From Roseburia faecis (GTDB taxonomy: Bacteria; Bacillota; Clostridia; Lachnospirales; Lachnospiraceae), in the NCBI RefSeq assembly GCF_001406815.1, contig NZ_CVRR01000005.1, forward strand, positions 248,001 through 312,000: a stretch of 64,000 nucleotides of DNA, written 5' to 3'. Numbering within the stretch: position 1 is the first letter of the stretch; each line of letters opens with the position of its first letter. A program made the translations under genes and the position numbers. The notes beneath the pieces are model-generated. The model did not search any database and was not told the DNA's origin. It worked only from the letters and a program-made list of their open reading frames with translations. Below are positions 1-8,095 of the stretch, one piece after another.

Positions 1-75
1 GTTTTACCTGTTGTATCTTAACGTTTTCTTAAACTGCCGTTTAACGAAGACGGAAGTCTATTGGTTTTATCCACA

Positions 76-1038
76 CTATTTGGTATCTTTATTTCGATGT
101 ACCAATTTTGCCTGCCGGTTGATCAGACGTCCGATCAGTTCTACCGACTCATCAATTCCGTAGCATGCACTGTTGATACACAGATCATAATTGATCGCAT
201 CACCCCAGCGCTTACCGGTAAAGGAATGATAATAATCCTGGTGCTTATGATCCATCTTGCGCACCAGATTAATGGCCTGTTTCAAATCCAGATTTTTCAG
301 TTCCATCATACGGCGCACACGGATCGCAAACGGTGCCGTAATATAGATGCTGATATGCGGAATATGCTGTCCGGTCAGTACGACATCCGCAGCACGTCCC
401 ATAACAATCATATCTTCCTCTTTTGCCAGCTCACAGATTAAGGCACTCTGCCGGAAGAAAGATGCGTCTTTCTTTGACAGACCATGATAACGCTTAAAAT
501 CGCTGACTTTTGCCGCATCTGCCCCGAATTCTTTTGCATCTCTGCGATCTAGAATCTGATTCAATACCGATTCATCATAATAATTGATATGCAGTGCTTC
601 CGCCAGTGCAAATCCAATATCAGTACCTGCACTTCCATGGGAACGGCTGATACAAATTACCAGATGATCCTTCTCAGAAAACTTCTTGCTCAGAATCGAA
701 GAATTCATATCTGCCAGATCTTTATCCACAATATCTACCGAGCCAAAGCTCATCGGCAGATTTGCTATTTCTTCCAGAATATCATTATATTCAACCAAAA
801 GGTCATGGCGTGCTTCTTTATTCCGGATACTTCTCGCCATGTTTCCGATCAGAGCCAGTTCACTTCGAAGCAAATGCCCCTGTGGATTGGAAACAATAAG
901 CATGGTCAGGTCATCCAGCACACGCGCTTTTTCTCCGGTAAATGTCTTTCCGAGTCCAGAACCGGAAGTCTTGTACACCTTTTCATCCAGTTCATAGATG
1001 CGGTTCGCCAGCTTTCTGCATTGTTCTTTGTTGTCCAT
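76..1038 (-). CDS. cytidylate kinase-like family protein
   Basis: A 320-residue protein. Residues 1-115 are a charged helical region without a recognisable catalytic motif. Residues from about 125 to 310 resemble the cytidylate kinase-like family (cytidylate_kin2 type): a nucleotide-binding loop of the form SRSHGSAGTDIG that lacks the usual P-loop lysine, a following YYDESVL stretch, and a central VMGRAADVVL segment as in CMP kinases. The substrate is not known; the family is thought to phosphorylate a nucleotide or nucleotide-like compound in the cytosol. An AGGAGG-type ribosome site (ggaggtagaaggct) supports the start. It lies 13 bases downstream of the antiporter gene on the same strand, so the two are probably co-transcribed. 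Family call fairly sure, function unsure. Confidence 0.85.
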   Translation of the reverse strand: MDNKEQCRKLANRIYELDEKVYKTSGSGLGKTFTGEKARVLDDLTMLIVSNPQGHLLRSELALIGNMARSIRNKEARHDLLVEYNDILEEIANLPMSFGSVDIVDKDLADMNSSILSKKFSEKDHLVICISRSHGSAGTDIGFALAEALHINYYDESVLNQILDRRDAKEFGADAAKVSDFKRYHGLSKKDASFFRQSALICELAKEEDMIVMGRAADVVLTGQHIPHISIYITAPFAIRVRRMMELKNLDLKQAINLVRKMDHKHQDYYHSFTGKRWGDAINYDLCINSACYGIDESVELIGRLINRQAKLVHRNKDTK

Positions 1039-1051
1039 AGCCTTCTACCTC

Positions 1052-2401
1052 CTATAAAAAGAATACCAGTGTATCAATGATAAATACCGGAATCAAAAAC
1101 TTCAGGGAACATAACATATAACCAAAGAATGACGGCATCTTGATACCGTTTTCATCCGAGATGGATTTCACCATAAAGTTCGGTGCATTTCCGATGTATG
1201 TGTTGGCTCCCATAAATACCGCACCACAGGAGATTGCCATAAGCATCTTGACCGCAACGGTTCCCACGGTTGTGGCAATACCACTGGTTGCGCCCAGTGT
1301 TCCTGCCGTTGTAAGGAATACCAGATAGGTTGGTGTATTGTCCAGGAAACTGGAAAGTGCACCGGTCGCCCAGAACATCTCTAAAGGTTTTGTCAGTCCC
1401 AGTTCTGCTCCCTTGCTCTTTAAAATCATCAGTGCCGGCTGCATGGTGATAAAGATACCGATAAACAATACTGCAACTTCCTCGATGGCACCCCAGGTAA
1501 AATGGTTCTTGGTACGAACCTCTGATTTTGTGGTTTTAAACGACAGAAATGCCGCAACCAGAATAATCACAATCTCGATCAGTGTCGGCACAGCCAGTCT
1601 TACACTTCGAAAGATCGGAACGCTGATGACACTTCCATCTGCATTCTGGAAAGCTTTCATTCCCGGAAGAACTCCGCTTAACACAACACCTGCCACAATC
1701 ATAATCATAAAGATAATATTGTGCAGACCATTCACCTTTAACGTGGTAGTCGGTCTGGAGATATCCGGACGCATGCCAAGTGCAATATCCCTGCGATATG
1801 CACGGCGGTCAATGAAATAAAATACGGTCAGAAGAATTACCATATTGAATATCAGTACCGGGAACAGACGCAGACTCCAGGTAAATGGAACTCCTCTCAT
1901 AAATCCCATCAGAAGTGGCGGATCACCGATTGGTGTCAGACATCCACCCATATTGGAAATCAGGAAAATGAAAAAGACCATAATATGACTCTTATTTCTT
2001 CTCCAGGAATTCATCTGAATCATCGGACGCACCAGAAGCATACTTGCACCAGTTGTACCGATACAGCTTGAAAGCAGTGTTCCGATCGCCAGAAGGCCGG
2101 TATTCATGCGCGGGGAACCCACGAAATCTCCTTCCAGGTTAATGTTTCCTGAAACACAAAACAGACCAAACAGCAACACAATAAAGGAAAGATAATCATT
2201 TACAATACATTCCAATACCGTTTCTGCAGTCTCTCCTGCACCGTATTTTACAGCAAACGGAATCATAAATAAAAGTGACCAGATGAGTACCGCCCAGCCT
2301 TTATTTTTGTCCCACCATTCTCCTTTTACCAATGGGAAAATTGCGATACATAATAAAAGGCCGGCAAACGGTATGCACAGCCAAAGCGGTATGTTACCCA
2401 T
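1052..2401 (-). CDS. sodium:proton antiporter, NhaD/citrate-transporter (IT) superfamily
   Basis: A 449-residue integral membrane protein with about 11-12 hydrophobic segments, predicted to exchange Na+ for H+ at the cytoplasmic membrane. The family hallmarks are visible: the motif SNMGGCLTPIGDPPLLMGF near residues 170-190 and its second-half counterpart SSFLDNTPTYLVF around residue 350, matching the two re-entrant loops of the ion transporter superfamily. The N-terminus carries a TM segment straight after MGNIPLWLCIP. A strong ribosome site, aaggaggtacaagaaa, fixes the ATG. It is first in a likely two-gene unit with the cytidylate kinase-like gene. A different anion or cation substrate (arsenite, dicarboxylate) cannot be excluded, but the motif wording fits Na+/H+ antiporters best. 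Confidence 0.85.
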   Translation of the reverse strand: MGNIPLWLCIPFAGLLLCIAIFPLVKGEWWDKNKGWAVLIWSLLFMIPFAVKYGAGETAETVLECIVNDYLSFIVLLFGLFCVSGNINLEGDFVGSPRMNTGLLAIGTLLSSCIGTTGASMLLVRPMIQMNSWRRNKSHIMVFFIFLISNMGGCLTPIGDPPLLMGFMRGVPFTWSLRLFPVLIFNMVILLTVFYFIDRRAYRRDIALGMRPDISRPTTTLKVNGLHNIIFMIMIVAGVVLSGVLPGMKAFQNADGSVISVPIFRSVRLAVPTLIEIVIILVAAFLSFKTTKSEVRTKNHFTWGAIEEVAVLFIGIFITMQPALMILKSKGAELGLTKPLEMFWATGALSSFLDNTPTYLVFLTTAGTLGATSGIATTVGTVAVKMLMAISCGAVFMGANTYIGNAPNFMVKSISDENGIKMPSFFGYMLCSLKFLIPVFIIDTLVFFL

Positions 2402-2590
2402 TTTCTTGTACCTCCTTATAATCTCTGTATATTTTACACCTCAGCCCCCAAAAAAGTAACCGCTAATTCGTCAAATAATTAACAAAGTTCCAATCTCCAT
2501 TTCACTTATTTTTGTATATTTTCTCCATATAAAGAAAGCCTGCATCCAAACGGTGTATTTTATTTCACAGGCAGCATTTTGTCACAAAAT
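2402..2590. other. intergenic region upstream of the antiporter gene
   Basis: Together with the hairpin to its right this forms a 385-base gap between the racemase stop and the antiporter start. On the minus strand a weak promoter candidate, TTACTT, 17 bases, TAAAAT, lies shortly upstream of the antiporter ribosome site. No convincing gene is present: the only open frame across the gap (2560-2763) lacks a ribosome site and runs through the hairpin. Confidence 0.4.
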
Positions 2591-2628
2591 GAAGAGAAGC
2601 CTCTCCGTTCCCGGATCGGCTTCTCTTC
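2591..2628 (-). terminator. hairpin downstream of murI
   Basis: A perfect 11-bp stem (gaagagaagcc / ggcttctcttc) with a 16-base loop sits about 160 bases after the glutamate racemase stop. On the minus strand it is followed by attttgtgac, only weakly U-rich, so it may be a weak terminator or a processing hairpin. Confidence 0.5.
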
Positions 2629-2786
2629 GAGGAGTTTAGTTATGAAAATGTTTATTAAATAAAAAGGGAATAATGTAAAGGAATGATTTCCGTTTACATT
2701 GTCTAGTATATGCAAAAAATGTGTCCATATTATGTCCACTTCAAAAACAAATTCTAAAATCATATTCCAAAAATTTTAGAGACATT

Positions 2787-3569
2787 TTATATATTTAACA
2801 ATTTCTTACATAATTCGATCTTGCTGTCATCGGTCAGACTGTTTTCAAATACCACCTGTCCACGTTTCTGCCGGCCGCAAAGCAGATCTTTCTCCTGCAG
2901 TCTTCTTTTCATCTCGCGTGCGGTTCCCTCGCCTCCGTCAAAAATTTTCACATTCTCCCCCAACACCTGCTGAATCTGTTTTCTGGCAAACGGATAATGT
3001 GTGCAGCCGAGTACCGCTGCATCCACCTGGTTTTCCCGGTAAGAATAAAGCAGATCTTCCAGATATTTATAAAGATCCTCTCCGTCGAGATCTCCCCGCT
3101 CAATAAAATCCATCAGCCCCGGACACGGCAACGGAAGAATTTGTGCTTTCTCTTTGTAGCGCTCCATCAGCACATGAAACTTTTCTTCATGAATTGTCAT
3201 CGGGGTTGCCATCACAAGGACTTTGGGATGTTCCATGCAAAGTGCCGCCGGTTTCAGTGCCGGTTCAATCCCGACAATCGGAATATACGGATACATCTCG
3301 CGCAGTTTCCGGACAGCAGCACTGGTGGCTGTATTGCAGGCAACCACAAGACCTTTTGCCCCCTGGTCAAACAGCTTTCGTGCACATCCGATCGTCAGGT
3401 CCCGCACTTTTTCTTTTTCTTTTGTTCCGTATGGTGCATTTTTAGAATCACCGAAATAAATAAAATCTTCCTCCGGCATAATCCGGATCAGTTCCCGCAG
3501 GACACTGATTCCTCCCACTCCGGAGTCAAATACCGCAATTGGGTTTTCTCTTTGTAATTGATATTCCAC
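2787..3569 (-). CDS. murI: glutamate racemase
   Basis: Interconverts L- and D-glutamate in the cytosol, supplying D-Glu for the peptidoglycan stem peptide. The signature motifs are intact: FDSGVGG near the N-terminus, GDSKNAPYG, the first catalytic cysteine in VVACNTATS, and the second in LGCTHYP. Of the possible starts I prefer the GTG at 3569: it is preceded by aaaggat with 9-base spacing and gives about 260 residues, the normal length, whereas the ATG at 3602 has no ribosome site. The reading frame is transcribed away from the divergent YvyF-like gene. The call is secure; only the start is open. Confidence 0.93.
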   Translation of the reverse strand: MEYQLQRENPIAVFDSGVGGISVLRELIRIMPEEDFIYFGDSKNAPYGTKEKEKVRDLTIGCARKLFDQGAKGLVVACNTATSAAVRKLREMYPYIPIVGIEPALKPAALCMEHPKVLVMATPMTIHEEKFHVLMERYKEKAQILPLPCPGLMDFIERGDLDGEDLYKYLEDLLYSYRENQVDAAVLGCTHYPFARKQIQQVLGENVKIFDGGEGTAREMKRRLQEKDLLCGRQKRGQVVFENSLTDDSKIELCKKLLNI

Positions 3570-3590
3570 AGATCTGTTATCCTTTCTTAA

Positions 3591-3619
3591 TTGAAAAAAC
3601 ATGGTTCAGTTGTTATAAT
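3591..3619 (+). promoter_or_regulatory. sigma-A type promoter for the YvyF-like gene
   Basis: TTGAAA (3591-3596), a 17-base spacer, and a perfect TATAAT (3614-3619) lie about 35 bases upstream of the ATG at 3654. Confidence 0.75.
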
Positions 3620-3653
3620 AGTAACTAGTAAATAGCAATGGAGAGTGACAACT

Positions 3654-4076
3654 ATGCTGACTGAAAAAAATATTTCCGATAAATATAAATACTGTGAATT
3701 TTGCGGACGCACGCTTCCAAAACATTATGAAGGAACGCTATGTCCCACTTGTCAGGAAGCACAGCTTTTCCGGAATGTGCGGGATTATATCCGCGCCAAC
3801 ACTGTAAATGAATATGAAGTTGCAGAACATTTCCATATTCCTCTCCGGCAGATCAAAGAGTGGATTCGGGAAGGCCGGATCGAATATCATGAGGTCAACA
3901 CAGCTTCCACTATCTCCGGCATGCACTGCCAGCGCTGTGGTGCTCCGGTTTCTTTCGGTACCCTGTGTCCGAATTGTCTGAAACTGATGAACACACAGGG
4001 CAGATCCGTTGCCCCTGCCATTTCACCGGATTCACGCATGCACTATCTCGATACCCCTTCTGACAAAACGAAATAA
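3654..4076 (+). CDS. YvyF-like zinc-ribbon / HTH regulator (flagellar-operon protein family)
   Basis: A 140-residue cytosolic protein. It begins with a zinc-ribbon pair, CEFCGRTLP and CPTCQ, then a MerR/excisionase-like helix-turn-helix (residues about 45-75, with EVAEHFHIPLRQIKEWIREG), then a second zinc ribbon, CQRCGAPVSFGTLCPNC. This layout matches the YvyF family (flagellar operon protein TIGR03826) of Firmicutes. Here no flagellar genes are nearby, so a flagellar role cannot be read from context. The ATG at 3654 is preferred over the GTG at 3645 because ggagag stands 8 bases before it. The gene stands alone between a promoter at 3591 and the terminator at 4095. Domain reading is sure, exact role not. 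Confidence 0.75.
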   Translation: MLTEKNISDKYKYCEFCGRTLPKHYEGTLCPTCQEAQLFRNVRDYIRANTVNEYEVAEHFHIPLRQIKEWIREGRIEYHEVNTASTISGMHCQRCGAPVSFGTLCPNCLKLMNTQGRSVAPAISPDSRMHYLDTPSDKTK

Positions 4077-4094
4077 GAACTATCCACTCACAGG

Positions 4095-4126
4095 AAAGGG
4101 ATGCCGGATTTCGGCACCCCTTTTTC
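4095..4126. terminator. bidirectional rho-independent terminator
   Basis: Stem GGGATGCCG / CGGCACCCC flanked by A-rich DNA on the left and TTTTTC on the right. It separates the convergent YvyF-like gene (plus) and the small membrane-protein gene (minus, stop at 4127) and can serve both. Confidence 0.85.
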
Positions 4127-4627
4127 TTACGCCTGTGTACTTCTGCGAATTACTTTTTGTCTGTATTTAAACTCCACTGCTTCCAGATATTTATCATCCG
4201 GTTCAAATTTGATCAGCAGTGTCTCGCCTTCCTTTTTCAGAACCATATCATAATATGCAGTATCTTTGTCATGAGAGGTATAATCAATCACCTTGACACC
4301 CTCTCTCTCGTATTGTGATACACTGCGATCTCCGGCCGGTGCAATCTGAATTACATCATCCATCGGATAACCTCCCAGTGACTTTCTGCGGTTCTTGTTT
4401 AAAACTTTTGCGAAGCGGACTTCCCCGTCAAAATAAGAATACTCAAACTCCTTGGAGTTTCCCATCAGAACAAACCAGACAATTCCGCATACCAGTGCAA
4501 CCGGTAATGTAATGCCACTGGTCAGACATGCTGCAAGCAGACTCACTACTGCAAGTACAAGCATCAATGTCCCCACTACTTTTGCAACCACGGTCTTCCG
4601 GACCGGTACTAATACATATACTTCCAA
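4127..4627 (-). CDS. small two-TM membrane protein (DUF6106-like)
   Basis: A 166-residue protein: a short N-terminus (MEVYVLVPVRK), two transmembrane segments between residues 14 and 55, and a cytosolic beta-rich tail with a KEFEYSYFDGEVRFAKVL stretch and a basic end (RQKVIRRS). The arrangement resembles DUF6106 proteins of Lachnospiraceae; no function is known for that family and I assign none. The start is a TTG, preceded by gaaggagag about 9 bases upstream; no better ATG exists in frame. Single gene, closed by the terminator at 4095. Confidence 0.7.
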   Translation of the reverse strand: MEVYVLVPVRKTVVAKVVGTLMLVLAVVSLLAACLTSGITLPVALVCGIVWFVLMGNSKEFEYSYFDGEVRFAKVLNKNRRKSLGGYPMDDVIQIAPAGDRSVSQYEREGVKVIDYTSHDKDTAYYDMVLKKEGETLLIKFEPDDKYLEAVEFKYRQKVIRRSTQA

Positions 4628-4783
4628 TCTTCTATCTCTCCTTCATTTGTAGTAATGTTAATTATACTCCATCCCACACTTTTTTTCCACTAGAGAATAA
4701 TTTTTTCATAAATACAGTAGATTTTTTGTTCCCCAGCCCTTACAATAAGAGATATTATTTTTCGTTTATTTTCGGAGGTGCAT

Positions 4784-6817
4784 ATGATACATATTCCAAC
4801 AGAAAAACTTGCAGATTTTGAAAAAAACATCCGTCGTGAATGGACCATGACCAATGGAATCGGCGGATACGCGGGAGGCTCCATCATCGGTGCCTGCAAC
4901 CGGACACATCAGGGATATCTGATTGCCAGTCTGCATCCCCCGGTCGAGCGCTATCTGGTATTTTCCAAAACCAATGAAAAACTGACACAGGGAACCCATG
5001 TTTACAATCTGGAAACTTCCCAGCATGCCGGGAAAGGACATTCTCCCATCCGCACGCAAGGACAGCGTTTTTTAACGGATTTCTCCTGTGACGGAACTGT
5101 CTGCTTTTCCTATGCCGCCGGCAATATCCGTATGGACAAACATCTGGCCCTGCTGCGGGAATCAAACACAGTTGCGATCTCCTATACGATTACAAACCAG
5201 GGAGAGGAAGCCGGACTTTCCATCACCCCGCTTATGAATTTCCGGGAGCACAGTGCATCGTCTGCCGTTTCTGACCTGCAGTTTACCTGTGAGCCAAACA
5301 CAGTGGGCGGTTTCACTCTGATCCCGGCTGCTGCACCCGGACTCTGCATCGAGCTTTCCTGCAGTGCCGGCAGACTTTTTCCACGTGAAAACCAATACGA
5401 CGTGGATATGCAGTACCAGACGGAAGTAGACAACGAAACGGCAGGACTGGATACACATTTTTGCCCATATGATCTGCGTTTTACACTTCCGGCACACAGC
5501 AGTACAGAGATTTCCCTGCTTTGCACCGTCCACCCGGTACAGGACACCCCTGTGTTTTCCCGCCCGCAGGCAGATACCGCAGCAATCGAAATCGCACACG
5601 TACAGGAATATTATGATTCCTTAAAACAACAGGCGGGATATGGCGATGATGCTTTTGCCAATACACTTGTCGTGGCAGCAGACCAGTTTCTTGCCCGGCG
5701 CGATTCCACTGGACTTATGACAATCCTTGCAGGTCTTCCGTGGTTTACCGACTGGGGCAGAGATACCATGATCGCTTTTTCCGGGCTGACACTGGCCACC
5801 CGGCGGTTTTCGGATGCCCGGGAAATTCTTTCGACCTTTGCGCAGTATGTCCATCACGGCATGGTCCCGAATATGTTTCCGGATGACGGGCAGGACCCTC
5901 TCTATAACACTGCAGATGCCTCTCTGTGGTATTTTTATGCCGTGGACGCATATTTGAAGGTTACCGGACAACCATCGGATTATGACTATATACAGCAGCG
6001 TATTTACCCCGTTCTGCGTGAAATTATTCATGCCTATGCACACGGCACGGATTTTTCCATCTATATGGATGATGACGCCCTCATCCATGCCGGAAGCGGA
6101 TTGGACCAGGTAACCTGGATGGATGTCCGTGTCGGTGACTGGGTAGCTACCCCGCGTCACGGAAAACCGGTAGAAATCAATGCACTGTGGTACAATGCGC
6201 TGTGCGTGACTGCGGAACTGGCAGAACATTTCAAAGAAGATTCCTCCGTTTACCGCCAGCTTGCCACTCGTGTATCTGCTTCCTTCCGAAAAGAATTCTG
6301 GAACGAAAAAGACGGATGTCTCTATGACGTTATTGAAGAAAACGGCAAAGATGCAAGCATCCGCCCCAACCAGATCTATGCCGTCAGCCTTCCACATACC
6401 ATGCTCACGGCAGAACAGGCTCTGCAGGTGGTAAATACCGTAGAGGAAAAGCTGCTTGCCGGCCCCGGCATACGCTCCCTCTCTCCGGAACACAAAGACT
6501 ATCACGGGATCTACTGTGGCTCTCTTCCGAAAAGAGATGCCGCTTACCATCAGGGAACCGCATGGGGATTTCTGATGGGCGGCTTTCTGACTGCTTACAT
6601 GAAAGTCCACCACCACTCTCCGGAAGCAAAAAAACAGGCAATGGTATATCTTGCACCGGTACAGACCCACCTTTTGGAAGAGGGCTGCATTGGTTCTATT
6701 TCCGAAATTTTTGACGGTGATGCCCCGCATACCTGCCGTGGTTGCTATGCCCAGGCATGGAGCGTTGGAGAAATTCTGCGCTGCTACACACAGGATATTC
6801 AAAAAAATCAAAAATAA
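4784..6817 (+). CDS. amylo-alpha-1,6-glucosidase (glycogen debranching, GH133)
   Basis: About 677 residues. The N-terminal part (to about 210) is the beta-rich debranching-enzyme N-domain with the conserved opening WTMTNGIGGYAGGSI; the remainder is the (alpha/alpha)6 GH133 barrel with AGLPWFTDWGRDTMIAFSGL and YNTADASLWYFYA, and a C-terminal GRD-type acid motif. It removes alpha-1,6-linked glucose at glycogen branch points in the cytosol, without the transferase half of eukaryotic enzymes. The ATG at 4784 is favoured over GTG 4778 because the ggaggtg box overlaps the latter. Other intracellular alpha-glucan enzymes in this window (GH31 at 11.2 kb, GH13 at 17.4 kb) could act on its products. 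Confidence 0.9.
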   Translation: MIHIPTEKLADFEKNIRREWTMTNGIGGYAGGSIIGACNRTHQGYLIASLHPPVERYLVFSKTNEKLTQGTHVYNLETSQHAGKGHSPIRTQGQRFLTDFSCDGTVCFSYAAGNIRMDKHLALLRESNTVAISYTITNQGEEAGLSITPLMNFREHSASSAVSDLQFTCEPNTVGGFTLIPAAAPGLCIELSCSAGRLFPRENQYDVDMQYQTEVDNETAGLDTHFCPYDLRFTLPAHSSTEISLLCTVHPVQDTPVFSRPQADTAAIEIAHVQEYYDSLKQQAGYGDDAFANTLVVAADQFLARRDSTGLMTILAGLPWFTDWGRDTMIAFSGLTLATRRFSDAREILSTFAQYVHHGMVPNMFPDDGQDPLYNTADASLWYFYAVDAYLKVTGQPSDYDYIQQRIYPVLREIIHAYAHGTDFSIYMDDDALIHAGSGLDQVTWMDVRVGDWVATPRHGKPVEINALWYNALCVTAELAEHFKEDSSVYRQLATRVSASFRKEFWNEKDGCLYDVIEENGKDASIRPNQIYAVSLPHTMLTAEQALQVVNTVEEKLLAGPGIRSLSPEHKDYHGIYCGSLPKRDAAYHQGTAWGFLMGGFLTAYMKVHHHSPEAKKQAMVYLAPVQTHLLEEGCIGSISEIFDGDAPHTCRGCYAQAWSVGEILRCYTQDIQKNQK

Positions 6818-6827
6818 TGATTTTTTT
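6801..6827 (+). terminator. AT-rich terminator of the GH133 gene
   Basis: A perfect 10-bp stem (aaaaaaatca / tgattttttt) with a 7-base loop that contains the stop codon of the GH133 gene. The stem is nearly all A-T, so termination may be leaky. Confidence 0.5.
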
Positions 6828-6828
6828 C

Positions 6829-6857
6829 TTGACAAGAAGATCTCACTCGGATATAAT
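6829..6857 (+). promoter_or_regulatory. consensus promoter for the tRNA pair
   Basis: Perfect TTGACA (6829-6834), 17-base spacer, perfect TATAAT (6852-6857), 46 bases ahead of tRNA-Phe. A strong housekeeping promoter as expected for a stable RNA operon. Confidence 0.92.
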
Positions 6858-6903
6858 ACTAAATGTTCCGCGTGAGATTTTCAATTAAGAAATCCACTGC
6901 AAT

Positions 6904-6976
<73 letters not shown>

Positions 6977-6982
6977 CTATAT

Positions 6983-7053
6983 GCGGGTGTAGTTCAATGG
7001 TAGAACACCAGCCTTCCAAGCTGGATACGTGGGTTCGATTCCCATCACCCGCT
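6983..7053 (+). tRNA. tRNA-Gly (TCC)
   Basis: A 71-base cloverleaf six bases after tRNA-Phe: acceptor GCGGGTG/CACCCGC with discriminator T, D arm GTTCAATGGTAGAAC, anticodon stem CCAGC/GCTGG with loop CTTCCAA (anticodon TCC), T arm GTGGG-TTCGATT-CCCAT. CCA is not encoded. Confidence 0.97.
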
Positions 7054-7058
7054 CTTTT

Positions 7059-7088
7059 AAAGAAACTGTTTATCCGGTTTCTTTTTTT
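7059..7088 (+). terminator. terminator of the tRNA operon
   Basis: Stem aaagaaac / gtttcttt (8 bp) followed by a T run, starting six bases after tRNA-Gly. Confidence 0.75.
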
Positions 7089-7125
7089 ATACTCTTTTTT
7101 ATGAATATCCTGTCTCATACCACGT

Positions 7126-7157
7126 AAAAAGGACGGCTGCATCTGCAGTCGTCCTTT
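7126..7157 (-). terminator. terminator of the DUF6465-like gene
   Basis: A 13-bp stem with one G-T wobble (aaaggacg-g-ctgc / gcag-t-cgtccttt) and loop atct; on the minus strand it ends in CCTTTTTAC. It closes the HPr-like and DUF6465-like pair. Confidence 0.85.
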
Positions 7158-7184
7158 ATATCATGTATGGGTAATAAAACTCGC

Positions 7185-7673
7185 TTAGAAGAGATCTACA
7201 CTTCCGAAGAACTTGTCATTGATTACATAATATGCCTTGTACTCTTCCGGCTTTACATAAATATTTAATGTCTTAATGCATCCGGCACGATGTCCCTCAG
7301 CTACAAACTGTTTCTTTACCTTATCCTCAAGTTCTCCAAGATTTGCAGCATTCTGCTGATACTGAACAATGATTTCGGTCTTTGCCGGCTGTTTTTCTTT
7401 CTTTGCCTTTGTAGCAGCCTTTGCTTTCGTTGCAGCTTTCTTCACAACAGGTTCTGCCTTCTCAACAACAGCCTTTGTTGTTGCCTTTGCAACTTCTTTT
7501 GCCTTCTCTTCTACAACTTCTGCTTTCTTTGCTGCTGCCTCAGCAACATCCCCGACTTTTGATTCTACCTTTTTTGTAGCATCCTTAACCGCATTTTTAA
7601 CTTCTGTCTTTCCCTCTGGTGTCTTCATCAGCTTCACGTCAGAAACTGCTTTGTTTAACTTCTTCTCCTGCAT
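7185..7673 (-). CDS. DUF6465-like protein with histone H1-like Ala/Lys-rich region
   Basis: A 162-residue cytosolic protein in two parts. Residues 1-95 are built almost only of Ala, Lys, Glu, Val and Thr, with repeats such as VVKKAATKAKAATKAKK, a long charged helix and basic stretch resembling bacterial histone H1-like or phasin-like tails. Residues 98-162 form a compact conserved domain (TEIIVQYQQ..., ending FFGSVDLF) that I recognise as DUF6465-like from Lachnospiraceae. Nucleic-acid or polymer-granule binding through the basic part is an inference only. Good ribosome site (ggttaggaggaatcgtt). It follows the HPr-like gene by 21 bases, suggesting co-transcription. Confidence 0.75.
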   Translation of the reverse strand: MQEKKLNKAVSDVKLMKTPEGKTEVKNAVKDATKKVESKVGDVAEAAAKKAEVVEEKAKEVAKATTKAVVEKAEPVVKKAATKAKAATKAKKEKQPAKTEIIVQYQQNAANLGELEDKVKKQFVAEGHRAGCIKTLNIYVKPEEYKAYYVINDKFFGSVDLF

Positions 7674-7694
7674 AACGATTCCTCCTAACCAGAA

Positions 7695-7949
7695 TTATTC
7701 ACATACTAAAAATTTTTCAATTGCATCAAGTGCTGCTTCTTCATCGGCACCCTCCGTCACAATATCAACCGACATTCCATCGGATGGATTAAACGCCATA
7801 ATTCCCATAATGCTCTTTGCATTAATTCTACGGTTATCGCTCTCCAACATAATATCGCTGTCGAACTGACATGCTACCTGAACAAGTTCTGCGATTGGAT
7901 TGTCGTGTCCTTCTGACACATTAGAAACGATCACATTTTTCTTACTCAT
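7695..7949 (-). CDS. HPr-like phosphocarrier family protein with altered active-site loop
   Basis: An 84-residue protein of HPr length and fold, aligning end to end with PTS HPr. His15 is present at exactly residue 15, and Ser46, the HPr-kinase target, is at exactly residue 46 within AKSIMGIM. However the active-site loop reads EGHDNP instead of GLHARP, so Arg17, which stabilises phospho-His in true HPr, is replaced by Asn. It may be a poor or inactive PTS carrier retaining a regulatory Ser46 role, comparable in principle to Crh, which has lost His15. There are no PTS genes beside it; its neighbour is the DUF6465-like gene. Strong ribosome site (ggaaagggagagcgt). Confidence 0.85.
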   Translation of the reverse strand: MSKKNVIVSNVSEGHDNPIAELVQVACQFDSDIMLESDNRRINAKSIMGIMAFNPSDGMSVDIVTEGADEEAALDAIEKFLVCE

Positions 7950-8095
7950 ACGCTCTCCCTTTCCAAAACTGTATAACTCATTCTCAAATATATCTCACTT
8001 ATCCAGGAATTGCAATATATTAACTTTATTTCTGTTAAATCTTCACGAATCATCCATAAAACCTTGTCCTTAATTGTTCATTTTTACAATGAAAA

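Noticed and set aside
2560-2763. 67-codon open frame on the minus strand between murI and the antiporter
   Set aside because: It has no ribosome site, runs through a terminator-like hairpin and has no recognisable composition; treated as chance.
5621-6835. 404-codon minus-strand open frame
   Set aside because: Antisense shadow of the GH133 gene, with no ribosome site and low-complexity translation.
7369-7869. 166-codon Phe/Ala-rich plus-strand frame
   Set aside because: It is the complement of the Ala/Lys-rich region of the DUF6465-like gene and of the HPr-like gene.
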